Below are positions 39,759 through 50,733 of a stretch of 64,000 bases of DNA, piece by piece. Positions within the stretch are counted from its first letter, which is position 1, and every line of letters begins with the position of its first letter. The stretch is taken from positions 1-64,000 of the forward strand of contig JBFWQE010000004.1 in NCBI GenBank assembly GCA_050249615.1. Direction: 5' to 3'. The stretch is from VFZN01 sp050249615 (GTDB lineage Bacteria > Acidobacteriota > Vicinamibacteria > Vicinamibacterales > UBA2999). The notes below the pieces were generated by a model that searched no databases, was not told the origin of the DNA, and saw only the letters and a list, made by a program, of their open reading frames with translations. Both the position numbers and the translations under genes were made by a program.

Positions 39759-41153
39759 ATGCCTCCGACGAACATCTGGGATCAGGTGCTGACCATCATC
39801 GAGGGGAAGGTGGGACCCCACAGCTTCTCGACCTGGTTCAAGCCCACCTCGCTCAAGGCGGACGAAGGGCGCTCGCTGGTGATCCGGGTTCCCGCACCGC
39901 TGTATGTGGAGTGGCTCCCTCGCCACTACTCCGTAGTCCTTGCGGAATCGCTCGCCGAGGTGGGACGCGCCCAGAGTCAGCTGGTCTTCGAGGTGGGCTC
40001 GGCCGCCCCCGCCTTGCCCGACGCACCAGCCGTCGTCGAGCCTCCATTGCGGGAGCCGGCGCCGAAGCCAGACATGGAAGTGGTGTTTTCGACCGGCGCC
40101 CTCCAGGCCGAGCCGGCAGCGCCGGGACCTGTCATCCCCGGGGGGCTCAATCCCCGTTACACCTTCGACACATTCATCGTCGGGCCCTCGAACCAGTTCG
40201 CACACGCAGCCTGCCGCGCGGTGGCCGAAGCCCCGTCCCGGTCGTACAACCCGCTCTTCATCTACGGCGGCGTGGGACTGGGCAAGACGCACCTCATGCA
40301 CGCCATCGGGCACTACGTCGTGCAGCACAACCCGTCGCTGACGCTCACCTACATCTCGTCGGAGCGTTTCATGAACGAGATGATCAACGCGGTGCGCTTC
40401 GATCGCATCCTGGAGTTCCGCGCGCGCTATCGCAGCGTGGACGTGCTGCTCGTGGACGACATCCAGTTCGTGTCCGGCAAGGAAGGCACGCAGACCGAGT
40501 TCTTCCACACGTTCAACGCCCTGCACGACGCGCAGAAGCAGATCGTCATCAGCAGTGATCGGCCACCGCACGAGATCCCGGCGCTCGAGGAGCGCCTGCG
40601 CTCGCGCTTCGAGTGGGGCCTCATCGCCGACATCCAGTCGCCCGACATCGAGACGAAGACGGCCATCCTGAAGAAAAAGGCCGAAACCGAGGCGGTGCCG
40701 CTGCCCGACAACGTCGCGATGTACATCGCCAGCCGCATCAAGTCGAACATCCGGGAACTCGAGGGCTCCCTGATCCGATTGCTGGCGTACGCCTCGCTTA
40801 CCGGTCGGCCCCTGACGATCGAACTCGCCCAGGACGTCCTCAAGAACGTCCTGGACCACGATGACCGGGCCGTGACCATCGAGCAGATCCAGAAGTTCGT
40901 GGCCGACTACTACCAGTTGAAGCTGACCGACCTGAAGTCGCGCAACAACTCGAAATCGGTGGCCATGCCCCGCCAGGTGGCGATGTACCTGTGCAAGATG
41001 CTGACGCACGCCTCACTACCGGAGATCGGCCGCAGCTTCGGCGGCAAGCACCATTCGACGGTCATCCACTCCATCAAGAAGGTGGAAGAACTGCGCAAGG
41101 GCAGCACGGAATTCAACAACCAGGTGAACAACTTCCTCGAGTCGTTCAAATAG
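39759..41153 (+). CDS. dnaA: Chromosomal replication initiator DnaA
   Basis: This encodes 464 residues. Domain I (NIWDQVLTIIEGKVGPHSFS) is followed by a variable Pro/Ala linker and an AAA+ domain with Walker A GGVGLGKTH near residue 170 and Walker B VLLVDDIQF. Domain IV carries the signature GGKHHSTVIHSI near residue 428. It binds DnaA boxes and opens the origin. ATG 39759 starts domain I; a 41-codon longer reading has no similarity and overlaps DnaA boxes. Confidence 0.97.
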   Translation: MPPTNIWDQVLTIIEGKVGPHSFSTWFKPTSLKADEGRSLVIRVPAPLYVEWLPRHYSVVLAESLAEVGRAQSQLVFEVGSAAPALPDAPAVVEPPLREPAPKPDMEVVFSTGALQAEPAAPGPVIPGGLNPRYTFDTFIVGPSNQFAHAACRAVAEAPSRSYNPLFIYGGVGLGKTHLMHAIGHYVVQHNPSLTLTYISSERFMNEMINAVRFDRILEFRARYRSVDVLLVDDIQFVSGKEGTQTEFFHTFNALHDAQKQIVISSDRPPHEIPALEERLRSRFEWGLIADIQSPDIETKTAILKKKAETEAVPLPDNVAMYIASRIKSNIRELEGSLIRLLAYASLTGRPLTIELAQDVLKNVLDHDDRAVTIEQIQKFVADYYQLKLTDLKSRNNSKSVAMPRQVAMYLCKMLTHASLPEIGRSFGGKHHSTVIHSIKKVEELRKGSTEFNNQVNNFLESFK

Positions 41154-41216
41154 GTTTCGTGTCTGGTCAACCGGATCCACAGCCGGGGCCTGCACGCCTT
41201 GTGGACGCCTGTGGAT

Positions 41217-41230
41217 GGGGCGAAAGCCCC
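41217..41230 (+). terminator. GNRA-loop hairpin downstream of dnaA
   Basis: GGGGC-GAAA-GCCCC is a perfect 5-bp stem with a GAAA tetraloop 64 bp after the dnaA stop. No U-tract follows, so it may instead be a structural part of the origin spacer. Confidence 0.35.
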
Positions 41231-41344
41231 TGTCCGAAGGCCCGCAACATCAACACGCGGGTCACAGAAAAACCCACAGGTTAAATACTTGTAGAATAAG
41301 GACTTACCGGTTGAGTTTATTTCCTGAACCGGACCTAGTTCCTG

Positions 41345-41350
41345 TATAAT
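41345..41350 (+). promoter_or_regulatory. Probable -10 element for dnaN
   Basis: An exact TATAAT lies 46 bp upstream of the dnaN ATG in AT-rich DNA. No good -35 hexamer stands 16-18 bp upstream. Confidence 0.5.
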
Positions 41351-41395
41351 TATTTGTCTTCGCCTTTTCTCTTTTCCCCAGAGGTTAAGCAGCAC

Positions 41396-42508
41396 ATGGA
41401 ACTGGTCGCCCGGAAAGCCGATCTTGTGCGTGAACTGCAGTTCTTCCAGCAGATCGTGGAGCGGAAGAACACGATTCCCATCCTGGCCAATGTGCTCATC
41501 GAGGCGACCGGAAACGAGATCACGCTCCTGGCCACGGACCTCGAGGTCACCCTGCGCAGCCGGGCCGAAGCCGCAGTGTCGCGACACGGCGGGGTGACGC
41601 TGCCGGCCAAGAAGCTGTACGAGGTCGTGCGGGCGCTGCCCGACGGCGACGTGAACATCGAAACCGAAAAGGGCGGCAACGGCGTCAAGGTGTCGGGCGG
41701 GCAGTTCAGCTCGCGCATGCCCACGCTGCCGCGCGAGGACTTCCCGACCGTCACCGAACCGCCGGGCGCGGCGAGGGCCGGGATCAAGGGATCGACGCTC
41801 GCGCAGATGATTGCGAAGACACAGTTCGCCATCACCGGCGAGGACACGCGCTACTACCTGAACGGCGCGCAGTTCGTGCTCGGGCCCGAGAAGATGACGA
41901 TGGTCGCCACCGATGGGCATCGGCTGGCGCTGGTGCACGCGGATCGCGAAGGCGCGCACAAGGGAGAAGACGTGAAGGCCATTCTGCCGCGCAAGGCGCT
42001 GGCCGAGCTCGGACGGCTGCTGGCGGAGTCGGATGGCGAGGTCCAGTACGAGCGCGGGGAGAATCACCTGTTCTTCGAGATCGGGCCGCGGCTGCTCATG
42101 TCGCGCATGATCGACGGGCAGTTCCCGGCCTACGAGAAAGTCGTGCCGAAGAACAACGACAAGCACGTCGAGTTCGAGCGGGACCGGCTCACCAACGCGG
42201 TCCGGCGCGTGGCGCTGCTCTCGAACGAGCGGTCGCGCGCGGTGAAGTTCCAGGTGGAGAAGGGCAAGGTCGAAGTCACCTCGAGCAGCCCGGAGTTCGG
42301 CGAGGCGCGCGAGCCCATCGCCGTGGAGTACGAGGGCCCGGACATCACCATCTGCTTCAACGCGCAGTACGTGCTCGACTTCCTGAATGCCGCCGAGTCG
42401 GACATCGTGGCGCTGGATCTCAAGGACGACGTGAGCCAGGCGGTGATGAAGCCGGTGGGCGTGGAAGGGTACGACTACACCTACGTGATCATGCCGATGC
42501 GGGTGTGA
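41396..42508 (+). CDS. dnaN: DNA polymerase III beta sliding clamp
   Basis: This 370-residue clamp of three repeated domains shows the N-terminal pattern LQFFQQIVERKNTIPILANV, ATDLEVTLRS, MVATDGHRLALV and the C-terminal YDYTYVIMPMRV. It tethers the replicase to DNA. ATG 41396 has GAGG 11 bases upstream; a TTG 42 bp earlier is open but less likely. gyrB follows almost directly, without recF in between. Confidence 0.96.
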   Translation: MELVARKADLVRELQFFQQIVERKNTIPILANVLIEATGNEITLLATDLEVTLRSRAEAAVSRHGGVTLPAKKLYEVVRALPDGDVNIETEKGGNGVKVSGGQFSSRMPTLPREDFPTVTEPPGAARAGIKGSTLAQMIAKTQFAITGEDTRYYLNGAQFVLGPEKMTMVATDGHRLALVHADREGAHKGEDVKAILPRKALAELGRLLAESDGEVQYERGENHLFFEIGPRLLMSRMIDGQFPAYEKVVPKNNDKHVEFERDRLTNAVRRVALLSNERSRAVKFQVEKGKVEVTSSSPEFGEAREPIAVEYEGPDITICFNAQYVLDFLNAAESDIVALDLKDDVSQAVMKPVGVEGYDYTYVIMPMRV

Positions 42509-42531
42509 TTGCCGGAGACAGAGACATCAGC

Positions 42532-45075
<2,544 letters not shown>

Positions 45076-45129
45076 CCTGGTCCCCGATCCCTGACTCCTG
45101 ATTCCTGATCGCTGACTCCTGGTTCCTGA
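45076..45129. repeat. 8-bp word repeat (CTGATTCC / CTGACTCC) between gyrB and gyrA
   Basis: CCCTGACTCCTGATTCCTGA and similar units at roughly 7-8 bp steps fill the gyrB-gyrA spacer and end at the gyrA ATG (45130). No Shine-Dalgarno sequence for gyrA is evident within it. Confidence 0.75.
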
Positions 45130-47649
45130 ATGCCCACGACCGAATCCAGAATCCCCGTCAACATCGAAGACGAGATGAAGCGCTCGTACCTGGATTACGC
45201 CATGAGCGTGATCATCGGGCGGGCGCTGCCGGACGTGCGCGACGGGCTCAAGCCCGCGCACCGGCGCGTGCTCTACGCGATGCGGCAGATGGGGCTGGCC
45301 AGCAACCGGGCGTACCGCAAGTGCGCGAAGATCGTCGGCGAGGTCATCGGCAACTACCATCCCCACGGCGACGCCCCGGCGTACGACACGCTGGTGCGCC
45401 TCGCGCAGGACTTCAACATGCGCTACACCCTGGTGGACGGCCAGGGGAACTTCGGCTCGGTGGACGGAGATCCGCCGGCCGCGTACCGGTACACGGAAGC
45501 CCGCCTCGAGGCGCTCGCCGAGGCGATGATGGAGGACCTCGAGAAGGACACGGTCGACTTCGTCCCCAACTTCGACGAGACGACCGACGAGCCCACGGTG
45601 CTCCCGACGGCGTACCCGAACCTCCTCGTGAACGGGTCCACCGGCATCGCCGTGGGGATGGCCACCAACATCCCGCCGCACAACATGCGCGAGATCATCG
45701 ATGGCGTCATCTGGGTCATCGAGAAGACCCTCATGGCGCCGGCAGACGCGCCGAAGCTGACGCGGGAGCAGAAGCTGCGCGAGCTGCTGAGACTGGTGCC
45801 TGGCCCCGACTTCCCGACCGGCGGCCTCATCGTCGGCCGCCGCGGCATCCACGAGGCCTACCTCACGGGCCGGGGTGGGATCCAGGTGCGGGCGCGCGCG
45901 GAGATCGAGCAGACGAAGAAGGGCGATCGCACCCAGATCGTCGTCCACGAGATCCCCTACCAGGTCAACAAGAAGAACCTGCTCGAGCGCATGGCGGATC
46001 TCGTGCGCGAGAAGACCATCGAGGGCATTTCGGACATCCGCGACGAGTCGGACCGCGACGGGATGCGCGTGGTCATCGAGCTGAAGCGGGACGCGGTGGG
46101 CGAGGTGGTGCTGAACAATCTCTACAAGCACACCCAGCTCCAGCAGACGTTCGGGATCATCCTGCTGGCCATCGTGGCCGGCCGGCCTCGCGTGTTGAAC
46201 CTGCTCGAGGTCGTCGATCACTTCATCGACTTCCGCCGGGAAGTGGTGCGGCGGCGCACCGAGTTCGAGCTGCGGAAGGCCGAGGCCCGGGCGCACATCC
46301 TCGAGGGCCTGCGGATCGCGCTCGACCACCTCGACGCGGTGATCAGCCTCATCCGGGGATCGCGCAACCCCGCCGAGGCGAAGATCGGCCTCGTCACCCA
46401 GTTCGGCCTCAGCGAGATCCAGGCGCAGGCCATCCTCGACATGCAGCTCCAGCGGCTGACGGGCCTGGAGCGGCAGAAGATCCTCGACGAGCTCGCCGAG
46501 CTGATGAAGCTCATCGAGCGCCTCCGGGCCATCCTCGCCAACCAGCAGCTGCTCCTGCAGATCGTCGTGGACGAGCTGAGGGCGGTGCAGGCCCGCTTCG
46601 GCGACGACCGTCGCACGCAGATCCTCGAAGAGGAGGGCGAGCTCAGCATCGAAGACCTGATTGCCGAGGAGGACGTCGCGGTCACGGTCACCGACACCGG
46701 GTACATCAAGCGGACGCCCATCACCACCTACCGCGCGCAGCGCCGCGGCGGGCGCGGCCGGATCGGGATGCGGACGCGCGAAGAAGACGTCGTGAATCAC
46801 CTCTTCGTGGCGTCCACGCACTCCGTGCTCATGGTGTTCTCCGACCGGGGCCGGGCCTACTGGCTGAAGGTGCACGAGATTCCGGACGTCGGCGCGGACG
46901 GGCGCGGCAAGTCCATCGCGAACCTGGTCCAGATGGAGCCCGGCGAGCGCATCGCGGACATGCTCGCCCTCCGCGAGTTCGACGACCAGCACTTCATCGT
47001 GATGGGCACGCGCAAGGGGACGGTCAAGAAGACCGAGCTCTCCGCGTTCAGCAACCCCCGCGCCGGCGGCATCATCGCGATGGGCGTGGACGAGGGCGAC
47101 GCCGTGATGGCAGTGCAGCTGTCGGACGGCGCCAGCGAGGTGTTCATCGGCACGCGCGAGGGCAAGGCCATCCGCTTCTCCGAGGACGAGGTGCGCCCGA
47201 TGGGACGCACCGCGTACGGGGTGCGCGGCATCCAGCTCCGCGAGGGTGACGAGGTCGTGGCAATGCAGGTGGCCAAGCCCGGCGGCACGCTGCTGACGGT
47301 CACCGAGCGCGGCTACGCGAAGCAGACGGAGATCGACGAGTACCGCGTCACCAGCCGCGGGGGCCTCGGCGTGAAGAACGTCGAGATCACGGACAAGAAC
47401 GGCCGCGTCGTCAACATCGCCCAGGTGAGCGAGGACGACGAGCTGCTGGTCATCACCGAGCAGGGCAAGATCCTGCGGACGCCGGCCGGCGACATCCGGA
47501 CGGCCGGGCGCGCCACGCAGGGCGTGCGCCTGATGGAGCTCGAGGAGGGCGATCGCGTGGTGTCCATCGCGCTCGTGCCGAAGGCCGTGGACGAGCCGGT
47601 CGAGGGGCCCGGCGCTCCTGATGACCTTGTCGAGCCGGGTGAAGAGTAG
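45130..47649 (+). CDS. gyrA: DNA gyrase subunit A
   Basis: This encodes 839 residues. The catalytic Tyr121 lies in AYRYTEARL. The quinolone-resistance region reads HPHGDAPAYDT, so the position equal to E. coli Ser83 is Ala82, followed by Pro83. The GyrA box is QRRGGRG, which marks gyrase rather than topoisomerase IV, and the C-terminal beta-propeller repeats are present. It is co-oriented with gyrB and separated from it only by a word repeat. The acidic C-terminal tail is typical. Confidence 0.97.
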   Translation: MPTTESRIPVNIEDEMKRSYLDYAMSVIIGRALPDVRDGLKPAHRRVLYAMRQMGLASNRAYRKCAKIVGEVIGNYHPHGDAPAYDTLVRLAQDFNMRYTLVDGQGNFGSVDGDPPAAYRYTEARLEALAEAMMEDLEKDTVDFVPNFDETTDEPTVLPTAYPNLLVNGSTGIAVGMATNIPPHNMREIIDGVIWVIEKTLMAPADAPKLTREQKLRELLRLVPGPDFPTGGLIVGRRGIHEAYLTGRGGIQVRARAEIEQTKKGDRTQIVVHEIPYQVNKKNLLERMADLVREKTIEGISDIRDESDRDGMRVVIELKRDAVGEVVLNNLYKHTQLQQTFGIILLAIVAGRPRVLNLLEVVDHFIDFRREVVRRRTEFELRKAEARAHILEGLRIALDHLDAVISLIRGSRNPAEAKIGLVTQFGLSEIQAQAILDMQLQRLTGLERQKILDELAELMKLIERLRAILANQQLLLQIVVDELRAVQARFGDDRRTQILEEEGELSIEDLIAEEDVAVTVTDTGYIKRTPITTYRAQRRGGRGRIGMRTREEDVVNHLFVASTHSVLMVFSDRGRAYWLKVHEIPDVGADGRGKSIANLVQMEPGERIADMLALREFDDQHFIVMGTRKGTVKKTELSAFSNPRAGGIIAMGVDEGDAVMAVQLSDGASEVFIGTREGKAIRFSEDEVRPMGRTAYGVRGIQLREGDEVVAMQVAKPGGTLLTVTERGYAKQTEIDEYRVTSRGGLGVKNVEITDKNGRVVNIAQVSEDDELLVITEQGKILRTPAGDIRTAGRATQGVRLMELEEGDRVVSIALVPKAVDEPVEGPGAPDDLVEPGEE

Positions 47650-47689
47650 TAGGCTCGGCCTTTCTCACGACGATTCCGAGGAGGGAAGG

Positions 47690-48412
47690 ATGGTGCCACG
47701 CGTGCGATTCACTGTGAAGGCTGTGCTGCTGTTGCTCCCCCTTGTCGCGCTCGAGGTCGCGTGCTCGCGTCCTCCCGAGCAGCAGATGCTGAACCAGTTC
47801 TTCCGGGCCGCGCGCAACAGGGACAACACGACGGCGGCGATGATGGCCACCGTCGCGCTCGACCCGCGCACCCAGGGCTCGGTCGAGGACTTCTCGATCA
47901 CCTCCGTCAGCGCGGAGCGGCGCGAGCCGCTGCCGCACAAGGCCTTGATGGAGGCCGCGGCGAAGGCGCGTCAGGAGGAGGCCGAGTTCCAGCGCCGGAA
48001 GAGGGAGTATTCCAACGCCAACCTCGCGACCATCGAGGAGATTCTCAAGATCGAGAACCAACCGAACGTGAAGTTCACTCCGCTGCAGGCCAAGGTCAAG
48101 CCCGAGTGGGACAAGTGGCGCGCCGACACGGCCATGTTCGTGAAGAACCTGAGCGCCGCGCGCGCGGCCGTGACGGCCGCCACAGCGCTTCCCGAGGCGT
48201 CGCTGGCGCAGCCCGGCCAGCCCGAGTTCGACGTCAATGCCTTCGATGGTGAGATGGTGAGCAAGGACGTCGCCATCCGCGCGGAAGTGAAAAGCCCCGA
48301 GGGGCAGACCGCCGAGAAAGACCTGACCATCACGCTCTCGAAGGTGGTCGGCACGCAGGCCGGTACCGCCCGCGAGGGCAAGTGGATCATCACGAAGATC
48401 GCGGGACTCTGA
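47690..48412 (+). CDS. Exported or membrane-anchored hypothetical protein
   Basis: This encodes 240 residues. The N-terminus FTVKAVLLLLPLVALEVACS is a signal or anchor ending at a Cys, but the residues before it (L-E-V-A-C) do not match a clean lipobox. The rest is Ala/Glu/Lys-rich and includes a helical stretch around KARQEEAEFQRRKREYSNAN, then a predicted beta region. The family was not recognised. ATG 47690 has GGAGGGAAGG directly upstream. It follows gyrA by 40 bp and may be co-transcribed. Confidence 0.75.
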   Translation: MVPRVRFTVKAVLLLLPLVALEVACSRPPEQQMLNQFFRAARNRDNTTAAMMATVALDPRTQGSVEDFSITSVSAERREPLPHKALMEAAAKARQEEAEFQRRKREYSNANLATIEEILKIENQPNVKFTPLQAKVKPEWDKWRADTAMFVKNLSAARAAVTAATALPEASLAQPGQPEFDVNAFDGEMVSKDVAIRAEVKSPEGQTAEKDLTITLSKVVGTQAGTAREGKWIITKIAGL

Positions 48413-48457
48413 GGGGAAGGCTGAACGCGAGCCAGGCAGAAGGCGAGCGCGCGGCGG

Positions 48458-50728
48458 TCACGCGCGCTCGAGCTTCGCGTACTTCGCCCGCAGCGTCTTC
48501 TGTCCCACCGACACGAACCGCACGACCAGCTTCTGGTCGTCCTCCAGATCCTCCACGCTCACCACCATCCCGACGCCGAACTGGCCGTGCTTGACGCGCA
48601 GCCCGGGGCGGAGGCCCGCCGACTGGTCCTCGTCCTCGTACATGAACGGCGGCGGACCCTCCCGCGCGCGATCGGGCCCGCGCCTCGGCGGGCGCGCGTA
48701 CGGGTTCGCCCGATACTCCCAGCCTCCGCGCGTGCCGCGGTACGGTGAAGACAGGGACGAGAACTCCTGCTCGATGAGATCCGCGGGAACCTCGTCGATG
48801 AACCGCGACGGCTCAGTGGCCTGGTACTCGCCGAAGACCCGCCGGCGCGCGGCGCTCGTCAGGACCAGCCGCTTCCGTGCGCGGGTGATGCCCACGTAGC
48901 ACAGCCGCCGCTCCTCCTCCAGCTCCGCATCGTCCTCGCGGGAACGGGAGTGGGGGAAGAGGCCCTCTTCGAGGCCAGCCATGACGACGACCGGGAACTC
49001 CAGGCCCTTGGCCGAGTGCAGGGTCATCATCAGCACGCGGGCGTCACGCCCGCCCTGTTCCTTGTCCACGTCCGAGAGCAGCGACAGCCGGTCGACGAAC
49101 CCTCCGAGGGATGTGTCCACCTCGCGGGCCTCGTACTCCCTCGCCGCGGACACGAGCTCCATCAGGTTCTCGATGCGGGCCTGCGACTCCTCGCTCCGGT
49201 CCTCGCGCAGGTCGCGGAGGTAGCCGGACTGATCCAGCGCCTTGCCCAGCGTGATGGCGACGGTCTCGCGCCGGGCGGCGTCGGAGAGCGACGTGATCAG
49301 ATCGCGGAACGCGGCCAGCGACGCCACCTGCCGGGGACTCAGGAGCCGCTGGTCCACGGCGGTCACCAGCCTGGTCCAGAGCGAGTTGGAGGCCACGGCT
49401 GGCTGAAGCCCGGCGAGAAGCGGGGGAAGGTCCCCGGCGGCCTGGCCGGCGTCCACCTGCTCCAGAGCGTCCATCACCCCCTTGCCGATCCCTCGGGCGG
49501 GCGTGTTGATGACGCGCCTCAGCGCGACATCGTCGTGTGGGTTGAGGATCAGCTTGAGGTAGGCGAGAGCGTCCTTGATCTCCCGGCGCTCGTAGAAGCC
49601 GACGCCTCCCAGGATGAGATACGGGATGCCTGCCGCCCTGAGCGCGTCTTCCACCGAGCGGGACTGCGCGTTGGTTCGATACAGCACCGCCATCGTCGCG
49701 TCGACGTCTTCGCGTATCGTGTTCCGGGCGGTGCGCGCGATGAACTCCGCCTCCTCGAGCTCGTCGGAGGCCCGGAAATACACGATCCGGGCGCCGCCCT
49801 TCCGGTCGGTCCAGAGCGCCTTCTCCTTGCGGTTGCGGTTGTTGCCGATGACGGCCGAGGCCGCGTCCAGAATGACCTGCGTCGAGCGATAGTTCCGCTC
49901 GAGGCGCACTACCGCGGCCTCGGGGAAGTCCTGCTCGAAATCCATGATGTTGCGCAGATCCGCTCCGCGCCACTTGTAGATGGACTGATCGGGGTCACCG
50001 ACGACGCAGAGGTTGCGATGGCCGCCGGCGAGCTGCTTCACGAGCATGTACTGAGGGCGGTTGGTGTCCTGGTACTCGTCCACCATCACGAACCTGAAGC
50101 GGCGGGCGTACCGCTCGCGCAGGGCCGGGTTCTTCTCGAACAGGTCCACGGTTCGGAGCAGGAGGTCGTCGAAATCGAGCGCGCTCGCCTCTGCCAGGGC
50201 GCGGTTGTAGCCGTGGAACAGGCGGCCGATCTCGCGATCGCGCGGGTTCCACGTGTTCTCGAACGACTCGGGGCCCTCCATCCGGTTCTTGGCATGGCTG
50301 ATGCGCCCCAGCACCATGCGGGCCTGGTACGTGCTGTCGTCGAGCCCGTACTCCTTGACCAGCTGCTTGATGACCGACTGCTGATCGCCCGAGTCGTAGA
50401 TGGTGAAGTCGCGGCTGAGGCCGATGTGCCCGGCCTCGCGCCTCAGGAGGCGCGCGCAGAGCGCGTGAAAGGTGGAAATCCACATCGCGCGACAGTCGAT
50501 GTCGAGCAGGGCCTCGACGCGCTCGCGCATCTCAGCCGCCGCCTTGTTGGTGAACGTGACCGCGACGATTTCGTCCGGATGGGCGACGCGCTCGGAGACC
50601 AGGTAGGCGATGCGATGCGCGATGACGCGCGTCTTGCCCGATCCGGCCCCCGCGAGAATGAGCAGCGGGCCTTCCGTGTGGCGGACCGCAGCCTGCTGCT
50701 CGGGATTCAGGGAAGAGAGGAGATCCAA
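48458..50728 (-). CDS. pcrA: PcrA/UvrD-family superfamily-1 helicase
   Basis: This encodes 756 residues. Motif I is LILAGAGSGKTRVI, motif Ia VTFTNKAAAEMRERV, motif II VDEYQDTNRPQ, motif III GDPDQSIYKWRGAD and motif VI CYVGITRARKRL. The C-terminal Tudor-like segment LRVKHGQFGVGMVVSVED contacts RNA polymerase in PcrA and UvrD. It is a 3'-5' DNA helicase of repair and replication. It lies 5 bp after the glmS stop and may be co-transcribed with it. Confidence 0.95.
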   Translation of the reverse strand: MDLLSSLNPEQQAAVRHTEGPLLILAGAGSGKTRVIAHRIAYLVSERVAHPDEIVAVTFTNKAAAEMRERVEALLDIDCRAMWISTFHALCARLLRREAGHIGLSRDFTIYDSGDQQSVIKQLVKEYGLDDSTYQARMVLGRISHAKNRMEGPESFENTWNPRDREIGRLFHGYNRALAEASALDFDDLLLRTVDLFEKNPALRERYARRFRFVMVDEYQDTNRPQYMLVKQLAGGHRNLCVVGDPDQSIYKWRGADLRNIMDFEQDFPEAAVVRLERNYRSTQVILDAASAVIGNNRNRKEKALWTDRKGGARIVYFRASDELEEAEFIARTARNTIREDVDATMAVLYRTNAQSRSVEDALRAAGIPYLILGGVGFYERREIKDALAYLKLILNPHDDVALRRVINTPARGIGKGVMDALEQVDAGQAAGDLPPLLAGLQPAVASNSLWTRLVTAVDQRLLSPRQVASLAAFRDLITSLSDAARRETVAITLGKALDQSGYLRDLREDRSEESQARIENLMELVSAAREYEAREVDTSLGGFVDRLSLLSDVDKEQGGRDARVLMMTLHSAKGLEFPVVVMAGLEEGLFPHSRSREDDAELEEERRLCYVGITRARKRLVLTSAARRRVFGEYQATEPSRFIDEVPADLIEQEFSSLSSPYRGTRGGWEYRANPYARPPRRGPDRAREGPPPFMYEDEDQSAGLRPGLRVKHGQFGVGMVVSVEDLEDDQKLVVRFVSVGQKTLRAKYAKLERA

Positions 50729-50733
50729 CCCTC

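Larger units (their letters stand above)
41154..41395. other. oriC: dnaA-dnaN spacer, probable part of oriC
   Basis: The 242-bp spacer holds DnaA-box-like sequences: GGATCCACA (41173-41181), TTGTGGAC (about 41199) and CTGTGGATGG (about 41209). It has a GGGGC-GAAA-GCCCC hairpin (41217-41230), then a distinctly AT-rich stretch (41275-41375) suited to unwinding. The boxes are degenerate. The dnaN promoter is also here. Confidence 0.6.
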
